Below, piece by piece: positions 45,454-56,060 of a stretch of DNA of 64,000 nt. Source of the DNA: Otis tarda (Eukaryota > Chordata > Aves > Otidiformes > Otididae); contig CM048553.1 in NCBI GenBank assembly GCA_026413225.1, positions 112,117,190 to 112,181,189 on the forward strand, given 5' to 3'. Numbering within the stretch: the first letter of the stretch is position 1; the number at the start of each line of letters is the position of its first letter. The notes under the pieces are model-generated. The model made no database searches. It saw nothing but the letters and a program-made list of their open reading frames with translations, and was not told the origin of the DNA. A program made the position numbers and the translations under genes.

Positions 45454-46867
45454 AGTGGAGTGGTAAAAGGAGCCAACAAATCATTGCTGTTGCACTCTCC
45501 AGAATGATGGTGCCACAACCGCCTTTCCTAGCTCAGCATCAATGTTCCATCACTTGCTTCTCATTCCCCTTTTGCTTAAGTAGCAAAGCGATTACAGCGT
45601 TACTGCAAACCTGGCCAAACCAAAATGTTCTTTTGGGGAGTTAGGGGGAAGTAAAAAAATTAGTGTTGACTCTAAACAGACCAACGAGCTGAACATGGTT
45701 TTTTTCCTTAAGAAGTCATTCCTCACAGGTGATTTTTTTCTACCCCCTCTCTAAGCTGTATGTTTGGAGGGGCTCATACCCTGTTGCTATAAGACTTCCC
45801 GATATTCAAATGCTGTAAACAGTTCTCTGTCATTGCACAAAATCTCCCATGTTACAGTCTCTAGATCCACTTCATGTATTATGTGTTTCCAAAAGTCTTG
45901 TTCCAGATTTTTTTAAGGTTAGTTAAGCACGGTACTTCTGGACTTGCAAACACTCTTGGTATCATCTGATCTGGGGGGATGTCCTCAAGGTTTAGTACCA
46001 CACATACTTTCTCACAATCAGCTCCTTTAATCATGGTAACAGAGTCTTATTTTAAGTCTGATTTCTTGTAGAAAGAGCTCAAATGAGTGCAACTACAAAC
46101 CAGAATGGTGTGGAAAAAAAAGCCATTGATTATAAATTTCACAGTTTTGGAGGAGAGGATTGTCTTAAAAGAGCGTACTATTCCAGAGAAAGAAACTGTA
46201 ACTACAAAATGTCATGATAATGTGTGTTTTTAATTATACCAGTAATGTTGATAGATTAACAGATAATGAACAAAGATACCAAAGACATCAATATTACTTC
46301 AAACGCAGGCTAAATATTTAATGTATGTGTTGAAAAATCAATGTAAAAGTAAAATTCCCTGAGCTAAAGACAAGGAAAGTGTGTTAAATAGATCTGAATG
46401 ACAGAGATTGGTTAACTTCCTAATTGGAAGAACACACAAGTGAAACTAACCACATAAGTCAAGGAATAAATGAAGGAAAGTCTGTCACAGAGATTAAAGA
46501 TTTATACAGCTGTTTCATCCATCTGGTGTTTAACCAAGCAAAGGCTAGTGGAGAGCATATGACTCAGATGCCTATATTGCAGGATAACTGACTGATTAAA
46601 TGGATTTGTACATCCATCAAAGATCAGAAGACTTAAAATTAGACTTACCAAAGAAAGCCACACAAAATGTTTTGAGTTCACAGAGAGTTTGTAGAAGAGT
46701 AGGCACCGATTTCCAAGGCAGTTTTGGAAGGCTACAAAACAAGAGATACCAGGATGGGTTTTGGAGCTGCAGCAGGTGTTGAGTGCCTAATTGTTGAAAT
46801 CTAAAAGTCCTAATGTATTGCCTGAAAATATTGCAATTGTAAAGACTTTTGAGATGTAAAATTAAAG
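45454..46867. other. AT-rich unique sequence between insertion and source
   Basis: About 1.4 kb of ordinary AT-rich sequence. Open frames are at most 60 codons. No repeat is recognised. Confidence 0.5.
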
Positions 46868-47026
46868 CAGGATGTGTTGAGTTATACTTAAAAATATAAA
46901 GTCACTGAGAAAATTTCTTTCATCACTGGATTTGAACAGCTAATGCATAAAATTTCCTGTGAATTTTGTTCAGGTGAAGAAAAAATAAGATGACATTAAC
47001 ATTGCCATTGGTCAAATTGGCTTTTC
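46868..47026 (+). repeat. Source copy of the 159-bp templated insertion
   Basis: Identical to 45281-45439. Its flanks (TTAAAG on the left, GTGTTAACC on the right) show no duplication, so it looks like the resident sequence. It is AT-rich, non-coding and not part of any repeat I recognise. Confidence 0.85.
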
Positions 47027-47028
47027 AA

Positions 47029-48335
47029 GTGTTAACCTGTAAACTGCTTAACTGTGCACTATAAATCTCAAGAAAAGCTGTTGACTTAATTTAGATGCTT
47101 TTTATATGCCCAAAACACTCAGACATGCTGGTAATTGAGAAGAAGATCCATTTTTTCACTTCTAAACTTTTCACTGGAAAACCCTGAGTAGATCACCAAT
47201 CAGTAGTTCTCTCTTTTAAGGTTGCCATTTTTGCTTTAAAGACATCTTACCCTCAGCAGAGTGTACAAAACCTGGAAACAGAAACATTCAACCCAACTTC
47301 ACACAGTAGTGAAAATATTTTACTTTAGCTAAAACGCCACACTCATAAATGAGCTTGAGATGTTTCTCTCTTGCATTTCTCTCACATGCCTGTACTAATG
47401 AGGAATTTTGCACACTGAAACATCATGATGACACAGTGACAGAAATAACAGGCAGAACAACCTTGATGAACATGATGAACAGCAAAGACTTGGAAGGATC
47501 AAGGTTAGCATGTTGGGTATCCTTGTAACAGAATTGTTTAGAATTGCCATGAGAGAAGCTGTAGTGAAACATTGTATTTAGATACCTCAAAAAAGATCTG
47601 TAAGTTTTCTGTCAATCGTCTGCAAATTTTTCCCATCAATTACCCACAGTTATACTGCAGCGAAGAACACCCCAAACAATATCCAAAAAAGAAATCAGAG
47701 AGAACACTGTAGCTTGGGTTATTCCCAGGTGATTTCTCTTTGCCACTTCATAATAACTGTTCTCTTGGATTTGTCACAACTTTTTACATTACACAGTACC
47801 AGAAGGCATAGCTTACAAAATTTTGAAGACGGTACATCTGATACCATGTGTGTTATCCACTAAATTAACAATGGACCTTGTTATGTTGGGCTATATAAAA
47901 CACTGAATGTGTAAAACATTTCACTTCATAGAAGTTCTATAGCTCAGCCTACGTACAGGTCACTTGGAATAGATTAGTTATCCTTGCTTTTACAGAACCC
48001 CCAAAGCACACATCCTCCAAGAATTTAGGGGAAAACCTTGAAGCCCTCCTTTTACTGCAGATAACTTCACTTTGTAAAATAGACAGGGTATTTGGGTACA
48101 GCTACCTCCAAGCTGTGTAAGCTGGGGTCATCTTCCTTCACTTAGATGTTGGTAGATTGTTCATCTAAGCCTAAGTCAATCATCCTGAACTCACCTTATA
48201 GTTAATAAGAAGACACAAGGAACTCCAAAGGGTGACCTGGCTTGCACTACCCAGTTTATGTTGAGATAAACTTTGGTTATTTCCTTTTGGTGGTGTGGGA
48301 AGAAGTATTGGAAGGGTGGCTGGCTCTGACTTACA
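47029..48335. other. AT-rich unique sequence, no gene seen
   Basis: No open frame of note and no recognised repeat up to the CR1 tail that follows. Confidence 0.5.
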
Positions 48336-48482
48336 TGTCCCATCCCTGGAAGTGTTCAAGGCCAGGTTGGATGGGGCTTTGAGCAATGTGGTCTAGTGGA
48401 AGGTGTCCCTGCCCATGACAGGGGGGTTGAACTAGATGATCTTTAAGGTGCCTTCCAACCCAAACCATTTTATAGTTCTATG
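48336..48482 (+). mobile_element. CR1 LINE 3' tail, plus strand
   Basis: A short CR1 piece with the end of the coding region (CATCCCTGGAAGTGTTCAAG, GCCAGGTTGGATGGGGCTTT) and 3' UTR (GGGGGGTTGAACTAGATGAT, CTTCCAACCCAAACCATTTT), ending TATAGTTCTATG, one worn octamer plus one good. Strong 5' truncation. Confidence 0.93.
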
Positions 48483-49420
48483 TAAAACTTTTAGATATTC
48501 ACGTAACAGCTCCTTTACCTCTTCCGTGGTTGTGCTGAAGAAATGTTTGCGATACAACACTTCTTGCAGTACTCTTTTAGCGTTATTAAGGATGTCTTAC
48601 TATAAGCAAAACTCTCAGCAGGATCAAATGCTATATCAAGGGAGTGGCTTGATAGCACTGATGACCAATCCCACTAGCGGCCAAAATTTCACACACAACA
48701 ACTGCCCGTTTAGTTCTGAAAAATTTTCACAACTATTATCAGTGTGACTTTGCTCCCAGGGAAAGAATGCAAAATAAGGGCATCTGCAAATGCTAGCTCA
48801 TTCGTTCTATACCGTTAAAAGTTAGAATTAATCAAGGAAGGAAATTCTTAAAGGTGCTCTTTTTCTTTGCCATTGGATTCAGACAGTGAGAAGAAAATTA
48901 AAGAAAAGGAGGAAAACAATGAATCAGCCTCAGAATATGAATAATTCTGGGACCAAGGAGCTCCAGACGAAAGAAAACACACTTCTAATTTTCACAGTTC
49001 ATCCTTCATTTATGAATACCCATCATCACCTACTGCCAAGATGCCAAGATTAAAATCTATTTCTTCATTTGTCTTCCTGTATTGTAAGTAGCTAAAAGAG
49101 ATCACTGGTCCCAGACTGAAAGTGCATTACTCGCAGAGCACGCAAAACGACATGAGAGTTTGCAGGAAAGATCAGCACAAAGTCTTTCATGAAATCATAT
49201 TTTTTTTTCTGACAGTAAAGGGCAAGGAAGGAAAGAAAAGGTATCCTTTCCTCAGGGTCTTTTAAAGTGCCTTCTTCCTGTTGGTTTTTTTTTTTTTTAT
49301 TCTGGAATCCTTGTTTCTTTCTCAGTTTTATCCCTTTCTCTCTTTTTGCATCAGAAATACCAAAAAGTATTCTTGACTGCAAAGGGTAAGCAAGGCATGC
49401 CGGTGTGGCATTAAATGGCA

Positions 49421-49464
49421 CTGGGATATTCAGAGTCTGGTTCTGGGATATTCAGAGTCTTTCC
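49421..49464 (+). repeat. 22-bp tandem duplication
   Basis: CTGGGATATTCAGAGTCT plus four bases, repeated once at 49443. The first 18 bases are identical in both copies. Confidence 0.9.
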
Positions 49465-50012
49465 AGTGGAAATCAAGTTTCATGTATGATCTCTCAAGGT
49501 CTCACAGGCCATCTATGCCTTGGTTGCACACTTAGGATAAGAGCTATCTTGTCCATTGAGTTTGCATGCTCTCTGTAGCCAAGGCCACCTTTTCACTTTG
49601 TGTCCTTACCAGTAGACCCAGCCTCCCACAGCACCCTAGTCCTCTAGACTTGGGCCTCTAGGTATTTCTGTATTCTACACTGTAACAATGGTACCACATT
49701 TCTTCTAGGAGATCTCAGGAAAGATTAACCACATGTATAGTATCTACACAGAGAAACTCCTTGTATCCTAGGTTTGGTGACCTAAATATCAGTGACCTGG
49801 TACCGTAAGGATCAGAGACTTCTGTACTCAGCTGGCGTAGAAAAGCCCAGCAACACAAAGCTACACAAATCTATTACAAATAGACTGGCCAGAGGCACTG
49901 AAGCAGAAGGAGAAAGGTGGGTAGAGCGCTGGTGGCTGACAGGACAGGGGATGTGTTGTCAGTGCTCACACAACATCAGTGAGAGGGACCAGATGAGTCA
50001 AGAAAGAAAGAG

Positions 50013-50037
50013 GTAATCCCAGTTTATTTGGGATTAC
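50013..50037. repeat. Inverted repeat with 9-bp arms
   Basis: GTAATCCCA (50013-50021) and TGGGATTAC (50029-50037) pair perfectly around GTTTATT. Each arm contains TAATCC, the K50 (Otx/Pitx-type) homeodomain core, on opposite strands. Probably chance, but it could be a paired binding site. Confidence 0.75.
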
Positions 50038-50514
50038 TGCCAACTTCATCTCTGGTGTCTCTTTCCCCTACAAGTGACCAATTGTTTCTAACATTCCTCA
50101 GTCCTGGTGGCAAACCATTTTGGATAAATTAATCTAGGCCTCTGTAGTTGCGGTTCCAGCAAGTCTCTAGAGTTTGCTCATCCAGTTGTGAAGTATGGTA
50201 CCTCCCTGTCCCGATACCCTCGTCCTGGCATTGACACAGCACCAAAGGCGTTGATCTGAGAGCATGCCTCATCAACTCAACTGGGGTGGTCAGTGTGAAG
50301 CTGTGTCTGTCACTACCAAGAAATTGCTGATAATGTACAAACTTTGATAGCAAAGTCTGTTTAGTACCAAACTTATGCACTGAAATGGCAAAAGTCTTGG
50401 CATTAGCAGATTCCTGCCCAGCAGTGAGGCTTTATAGGAAAAGGTATGTGTGTCTTAAATGATATGAAAAGCTACATCTTGTTTCTAGTCTTTTTCACTA
50501 TCATTAAAAGTCAA

Positions 50515-50997
50515 ATCATAGAATCATAGAATAGTTTGGGTTGGAAGGGATCTTTAAAGGTCATCTAGTGCAACCCCCCTGCAAGAAGCAGGGACATCTC
50601 CAACCAGATCAGGTTGCTCAGACCCCCATCCAACCTGGCCTTGAATGTTTCCAGGGATGGGGCATCTACCACCTCTCTGGGCAACCTGTTCCAGTATTCC
50701 ACCACCCTTATTGTAAAAACTGTCTTCCTAATAGCTAGTCTAAATCTACCTCCCTCTATTTTAAAACCATTATCCCTCATCCTTTCACAACAGATCCTGC
50801 TGAAGAGTTTCTCCCCACCTTTCTTATAAGCCCCCTTTAGGTATTGGAAGGTCACTATAAGGTCTCTCTGGAGCCTTCTCCTCTCCAGGCTGAACAGCCC
50901 CAACTCTCTCAGCCTGTCCTCATAGGAGAGGTGCTCCAGCCTGATCATCTTCATGGCCCTCCTCTTGACTCTCTCCAACTGGTCCACATTCTTTCTT
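50515..50997 (-). mobile_element. CR1 LINE 3' fragment, minus strand
   Basis: Starts on the plus strand with ATCATAGAATCATAGAATAG, the complement of two 3' octamers, and extends to about 50997 where homology fades after GGTCCACATTCTTTCTT. It holds the C-terminal coding part and the complete 3' UTR. It is well preserved with a continuous coding frame, so it is a young insertion, severely 5'-truncated. Confidence 0.95.
50565..50987 (-). pseudogene. CR1 ORF2 C-terminal fragment, frame intact
   Basis: A minus-strand frame of 140 codons covers the C-terminal end of the CR1 polyprotein, past the RT domain: MDQLERVKRRAMKMIRLEHL, then ERRRLQRDLIVTFQYLKGAY, then CCERMRDNGFKIEGGRFRLA. It has no stop or frameshift down to the 3' UTR. 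It lacks the endonuclease and the whole RT catalytic core, so it has no activity. The intact frame reflects youth. Confidence 0.88.
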
Positions 50998-53900
50998 TTT
51001 TACATCTTGGTTGGAGGTATCATTACATAAACATATCTGTGTGTATGCAAGACAGATTCTAAGTATAAATTAATATTATAGAAGTTTAAGTATAAATATA
51101 GGTGGGCATGTAGATTAATTTTATCCTAAATACTGCAGATGTACATATATGTTCACATATGCATATTTATGTGCACAATACTGTGTAGATTAATGCTTCA
51201 CATCTACTCAAACTATAGTACCTAATTATTGACATATATAGTCACAGCAGAAATACCTACAACAAAGTAAAAATCCAATGGCTTTCAGATGAATGGGATT
51301 GTCGCTAGAAATGCTTCTAATGCTGTAACATTACTTTTGATTTATTGTACTCTTTCTTACAAAGAAAAGGAAAAGGGTGAATTTTATTAAATGAAACAAA
51401 TTTGAGCCTGTAAGCAAAGATACACCACAACTTTTCTGTAATTCTATGTGTGTGAAAAATGCCAGTATTTTATTTTTATTTAAAAAGATACTAACCACTA
51501 TTATGTTAAATATATTAAACAAAGAACAGCCATTTCCCCTTATTTATTCCATTTTTTTTTTTTTCTACAAAAAGCTGCTTTCCAGCCTGGAAAGCATTCT
51601 AACAATAAAAGTATGAATAAAATACAAGTAATTTCAAAATGGGCTGGGGCTCCAGGGAACAGAAAAAGAATGTGTATAATTAAAGACTACATCATAATGC
51701 CTTCGAAAAGAACAGATTGAAACATTCTTCATATGATTTCATTGTGCTGAGGCCAAAACAGTTCACAGAAGTACGAGTTGAAAAGAACAATTTTAACAGG
51801 AAAATTTTTTTTAGTCCAGATTCTCAACTCAGAAACAACCGGAGTGAGAGACCAGCTCACATTTTTAGCACTGCAGTCTTTGCAAGTTGAGGCTTCAGCT
51901 TCACTCTTTCTCTTTCAGAGACTGAAGCTGCTCGGAGATGCTCAGCCCCGAAGGAGGGAGGCAAGGGCTCCCAGACAGGGTCATCACAATTAAGTTGACA
52001 CACTTTGAAAACCCCCAAGACAAAAGGGTCTCAAGTGTCATAAGCCTTTTTCAAAGGTTTATAAAGTACATCTTTGGATCCCAGGGTAGTCCAGTAAAAT
52101 CTCACTTCCATAAAAGCATTACAGAAGTCCAACATTGGAATGAAAAGAGGATTTGGAAAATCAAATGTTGTTGTTAAAGAAAACTGTTGCTTTCTTTGAG
52201 CTTTGAAGCTAAACTAAAGCCGTGCTCATCTCAATTTTTCAAGATAATTTGAAACTCCAACTTTATTGTAATGAAGCATATTCTTTCCCTCTCTCTGTAC
52301 ATATCGATACATAGTATGCTGAAATCTGTATCTTCGTGCTTGATTTTTAACACAGGTTGTTGACTTCCCCTGAAATCCAATGTTATTAATTTCAGAATTT
52401 TTCCTAATTCATTACATGTAAGGAACAAACCAGGAATTCTTGATGCATATAAGGCATCTATCCTGTGCTTCTGAGGCATTTGATCAGCACTATTTAGGAA
52501 ACACTGCAAATCTGCTGTTTGAAGTTGTCACAGGGTACCTCATATATATTCTTAATTAGAGAATCAGAGCTATGCACTTAAGTTTGAACCTTCCCTCCAT
52601 CCCGCCTGGTAGGCCAGCCTGTCTAACTCTGTGGTGTAGTACCACGCAGAGACATTACCTGGCATCCCAGGCACTGTACAGTCCTGGTTATGTGACAATG
52701 GTGCCTACGGCTTACTAGGTCTCAGCAGAGATCGGGCTAAGTGCTGTGGTATTGCAGCTGTTTTGCCTTCTGGACTAGAGCTAGATCCGTTAGGAGTAGG
52801 TTTGCGTATGGTCAGTGCTCATTTATGGCCTTATAATATCTTCATGAAAGAGCAGCAGCTCCAAATGTGCGTGGTTGGATTGTTCATATCAGAAAACAGG
52901 CAAGAAAAAAAAGCTCTTGACTTGTAGCCAAGAATCCAAATGGTGTTCCCCAGGGCAGAAAGAGCATCTCAAAGCAATCTGGGGACCTCTAGGAGGAAAC
53001 AGCCATGACACGTGGCAAGACAGCTACTGCACCATTATACAAGAAACTTCTTGTACTTGTGAGCAACCTCAGTTAAAGTTACAAAAATATGTGAGTAAAT
53101 AAATAAATAAATGGCCCAGAGAACTGACAATATAAATGAACAGCAGGAGAAAAAACCTTTCCTTTTGTTACCCATCCGTAAGTCATGTAGAAAATAAAAG
53201 ATCTTGGAGGAACAACTAAACTCACAAAGACCAACTTCAAGCCCCTGACATAAACCTAAGAACAAAATACATCTCCTGTTTGTCTCAATCAAGAATTCCA
53301 AAGACTTTAACAGCTGGAGAAACTATCCTACATTTATCAAGTGGAATTTACACAAGGAAAACAAGCATTTCCTCTTGGGTTTACCCAGCTGCTCTGTACA
53401 GAGCTTCGTGACAAAACAGAAGACCATCCCACACAGTGCAGAGGTGGGAATGAGCTTTGTGGCTTCATTTACTGCAGCATTTCAGACACATCTTTACTTA
53501 CAGCAAAAATGTTGTAAACCTATATACCTGGGGAAAGACAACTGAATTACAGGATGACAGGGAAACATACATGACCTAGCAGTGTACCAAGGACAAGGAG
53601 CTATTGCTGCAAAATATGAGAATGGCACACCGTGGACTCATTGGAAAGGCTAAGAAAAAGTTAATCAAGATAGGATTGCCTGTGCCCTGATGTTCAACAG
53701 CTTCAATCTGGCATGCATCTTAGGAGGCAAGGCAGTAATAACATCTACCTTGGACAGGTTGTTACTGCTTTGTGTTCAGCTGGAGCATTAGAAAAAGATG
53801 GAATATCTTGAGCACAGCAAATGGACAGGCTGATGTCCCTAGAGATCACAAAGCCAAATCGCATTTCGGCTGATATTGACCTGGGGGAGATGACCTTGTT

Positions 53901-55239
53901 AGAAGAGGACCATCAGTGGAAATTAAAGAAATTGCTTTGCAGACGAACTTGACAGGTAGCCCAATTTTTAGGATTAAATGCTGGGTTATTACTAGTGATT
54001 CATCAAAGACTGTTCCAAGGTAGCAGCACTGCTTTTCATATTAACTGTCATAATATCAAAGAAAGGGGAGAAGGAGGTCAGAAGTGCATACACCAGTCGT
54101 TTCTCTGGACATTGAATGCCAAGAAGCTTCCAGAGATCTGAAAAATAAGCCATATCACAGCTGAGATCTGGAAATCAGACTGAGACATTTATGTAGACAA
54201 AAGCAAAGTTCACAAGCAGGAGAGCAAAAAATGTAATTGCCTATGCTTGCCATAGCTTTCAGGCAGGAAAAATGGATCCCATCTGGGACTACTGGCTTTT
54301 AATGGGCAGAAGCAGAGACTGAAGGAAAGAGATTGCTTTGTCTTGCACCGCACCATGTTCAAAGAAGGAGCTGGTTCAAGAGCAAACATTGCTCAAGAGC
54401 AGTGGAGAGGACAGGCCAGGTACAGAAGGCAATCTGGTCATTCAGAAGAGCGTGGTTAAGCATGACTTCATCTTGCTTGCCAGGAGGGAGAAAAGCAGAG
54501 CATATCTTCATGTCCAGAGGTCCTGGTTTGCGTGTTGTTTATGCTGTACTGGACATTGACTATCGTAATCAAATAACAGTGAATGTATATGGGTTTGTGG
54601 CTCAGACACACCTTTTATCTTTTTTTTTATTTAGTGTATTTAGGCATGTCTGATCTATCAGACCTTCTTGGTAGAGAATTTGTGCTAAGAGTAGTATGAT
54701 ACTGAACAAAGGGACTTCACACTCCCTCATTTAATGATTTCTCTCTCTGTCTCCTCTCTGTCTTGCTTTTCCTCCACTGCCATCTTTCCTCACTTTTCTC
54801 ACTCATTAAAGTGCCATTTTATTATTGTGAAGGCATTTGTAAATATGTGGTCACTAAATGGTGACCTGAAAACATTAGAAAAGTCCTGGAAGAGCAGGGG
54901 GTCTTCGGTCACAAAAAACCTCTTCCCTCTGGGCTTCAGCTTCGTTTCCTGAGACCTCTCCCCTGGGCTCTGTCAGTGTCATTGTCTCTTCAGAGCAGTT
55001 TTTGTCTGACACATCTGTTAGGCAAGGTCTAGGATTTTAATTGCATTGTGAAATGAAGGATGCAGACCTATACTGTATCTGTCTCTTTGTTTAACAGGCG
55101 AGGAGCTTTATGCTGGCTTTTCTGTGCAGCTTTCGTGCCCTCGCAGACCTTTCCTGCATAAAAACTTAACAGTAGACTTTGCTTGATCTTGAGGGTTCAC
55201 AGGCACTGTTGCTGCAGGTTTTGTACTCTTTGTAGTTGC
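50998..55239. other. AT-rich sequence, no gene recognised
   Basis: A T run of about 14 lies at 51551-51564. Open frames (up to 106 codons, plus strand, 54333-54653) have no family resemblance. The part at about 53530-54200 reads like worn mid-repetitive DNA but I cannot name a family. A small AAAT repeat is listed separately. Confidence 0.45.
53095..53113 (+). repeat. Short AAAT microsatellite
   Basis: Four to five tandem AAAT units. Confidence 0.85.
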
Positions 55240-55795
55240 CTTATTTGGCTTGGAAATCGTAAATTAAATGCCTATCTTAATTACTGTAAGACTGCCACAG
55301 CAGCTGATTTGTCAAACATATGCATGTAAAAATCATGCTTTGAAATTAAATTTGCAGATACTGTCGCTTAATAAAAATGAAAATGTGTCTGAAAGTCATT
55401 TAATTTTGAGAGACAAAGAAATATAAATTTTCAAATTATTTCCTTTTAACAATAAATGTCAATCATATTGGTATTAGAGTCCTTCGGATCACTCTTTAGA
55501 GGGGCAGAAAGGTATTTTTAATGTATTTCTTTAGCTTTCAAATAAATGCAAGGATTTCTGCAAGATTTTGCCACACAGTATGCTGGCTGCACTACTAATT
55601 AAAAGCTGGTAGTTTCTAAATTAACTTGTGAGTACCTACAGTGATGGAAATTGCCTCCTTAACAGTATTATTTACTGACAAAGCAGGTAATGACCTGCCT
55701 GTATCTCCAGAACAAGTTCATTAGTTTGTCCTAATGGCTACTGCAGATAAACACTCTGGTATTTCATTATCATGCTGCCTACAGAAGAATAAGCT
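55240..55795. promoter_or_regulatory. Candidate conserved non-coding block (enhancer-like)
   Basis: This segment has no open frame, no repeat and few homopolymers, and is dense in short developmental-factor-type motifs: CTTAATTAC (55278), CAGCTGATTTGTCA (near 55302), ATGCATGTAAAAATCATG (near 55321), ACTAATTAAAAGC (near 55592) and CATTATCATG (near 55764). Such even, motif-rich, AT-moderate blocks are typical of vertebrate conserved non-coding elements. This is an impression from composition only, since conservation cannot be tested here. Confidence 0.35.
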
Positions 55796-55855
55796 AATAA
55801 AAAAAAAAGAAAAAATAAATAATAATAATAATAATAAAAAAAAAAATAGAAAAAA
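55796..55855 (+). repeat. A-rich and AAT microsatellite
   Basis: An A run, then (AAT)6-7 at about 55816-55836, then another A run. A low-complexity tract between two candidate conserved blocks. Confidence 0.92.
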
Positions 55856-55869
55856 CAGTCCCAGCTTTC

Positions 55870-56060
55870 CAGCTAACTGGAGCTTCTAGTACGGCCAGTG
55901 TGACTCATTCTTGGTCAATAGATGTGTACCTGACAGCTGCCATTAATAACTATTAGAGAGCTGTTTGAGCTCCAGGGCGAGACATGCTTCAATGTTCTAA
56001 AAATAAGATATTATCATTCTGCAAGAATAATAGTTTAGGCAGCAGTGATTTCAGTCCTCT
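55870..56060. promoter_or_regulatory. Second candidate conserved non-coding block
   Basis: Contains TGTGACTCATTCTTGG, then ACCTGACAGCTGCCATTAATAA and GAGAGCTGTTTGAGCTCC, with an E-box (CAGCTG) a few bases from an ATTAA core. No open frame or repeat. Separated from the previous block by a microsatellite. The evidence is motif density only. Confidence 0.3.

Larger units (their letters stand above)
48483..50514. other. Unique sequence, no gene seen
   Basis: Open frames reach 109 codons (minus strand, 49092-49421), Lys-rich because of A runs. Nothing recognisable. The part 49780-50380 has more balanced base composition and some CpG, and a minus-strand frame of 83 codons (50129-50380) that I cannot assign. 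It could be a decayed processed copy of a gene. Confidence 0.45.
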
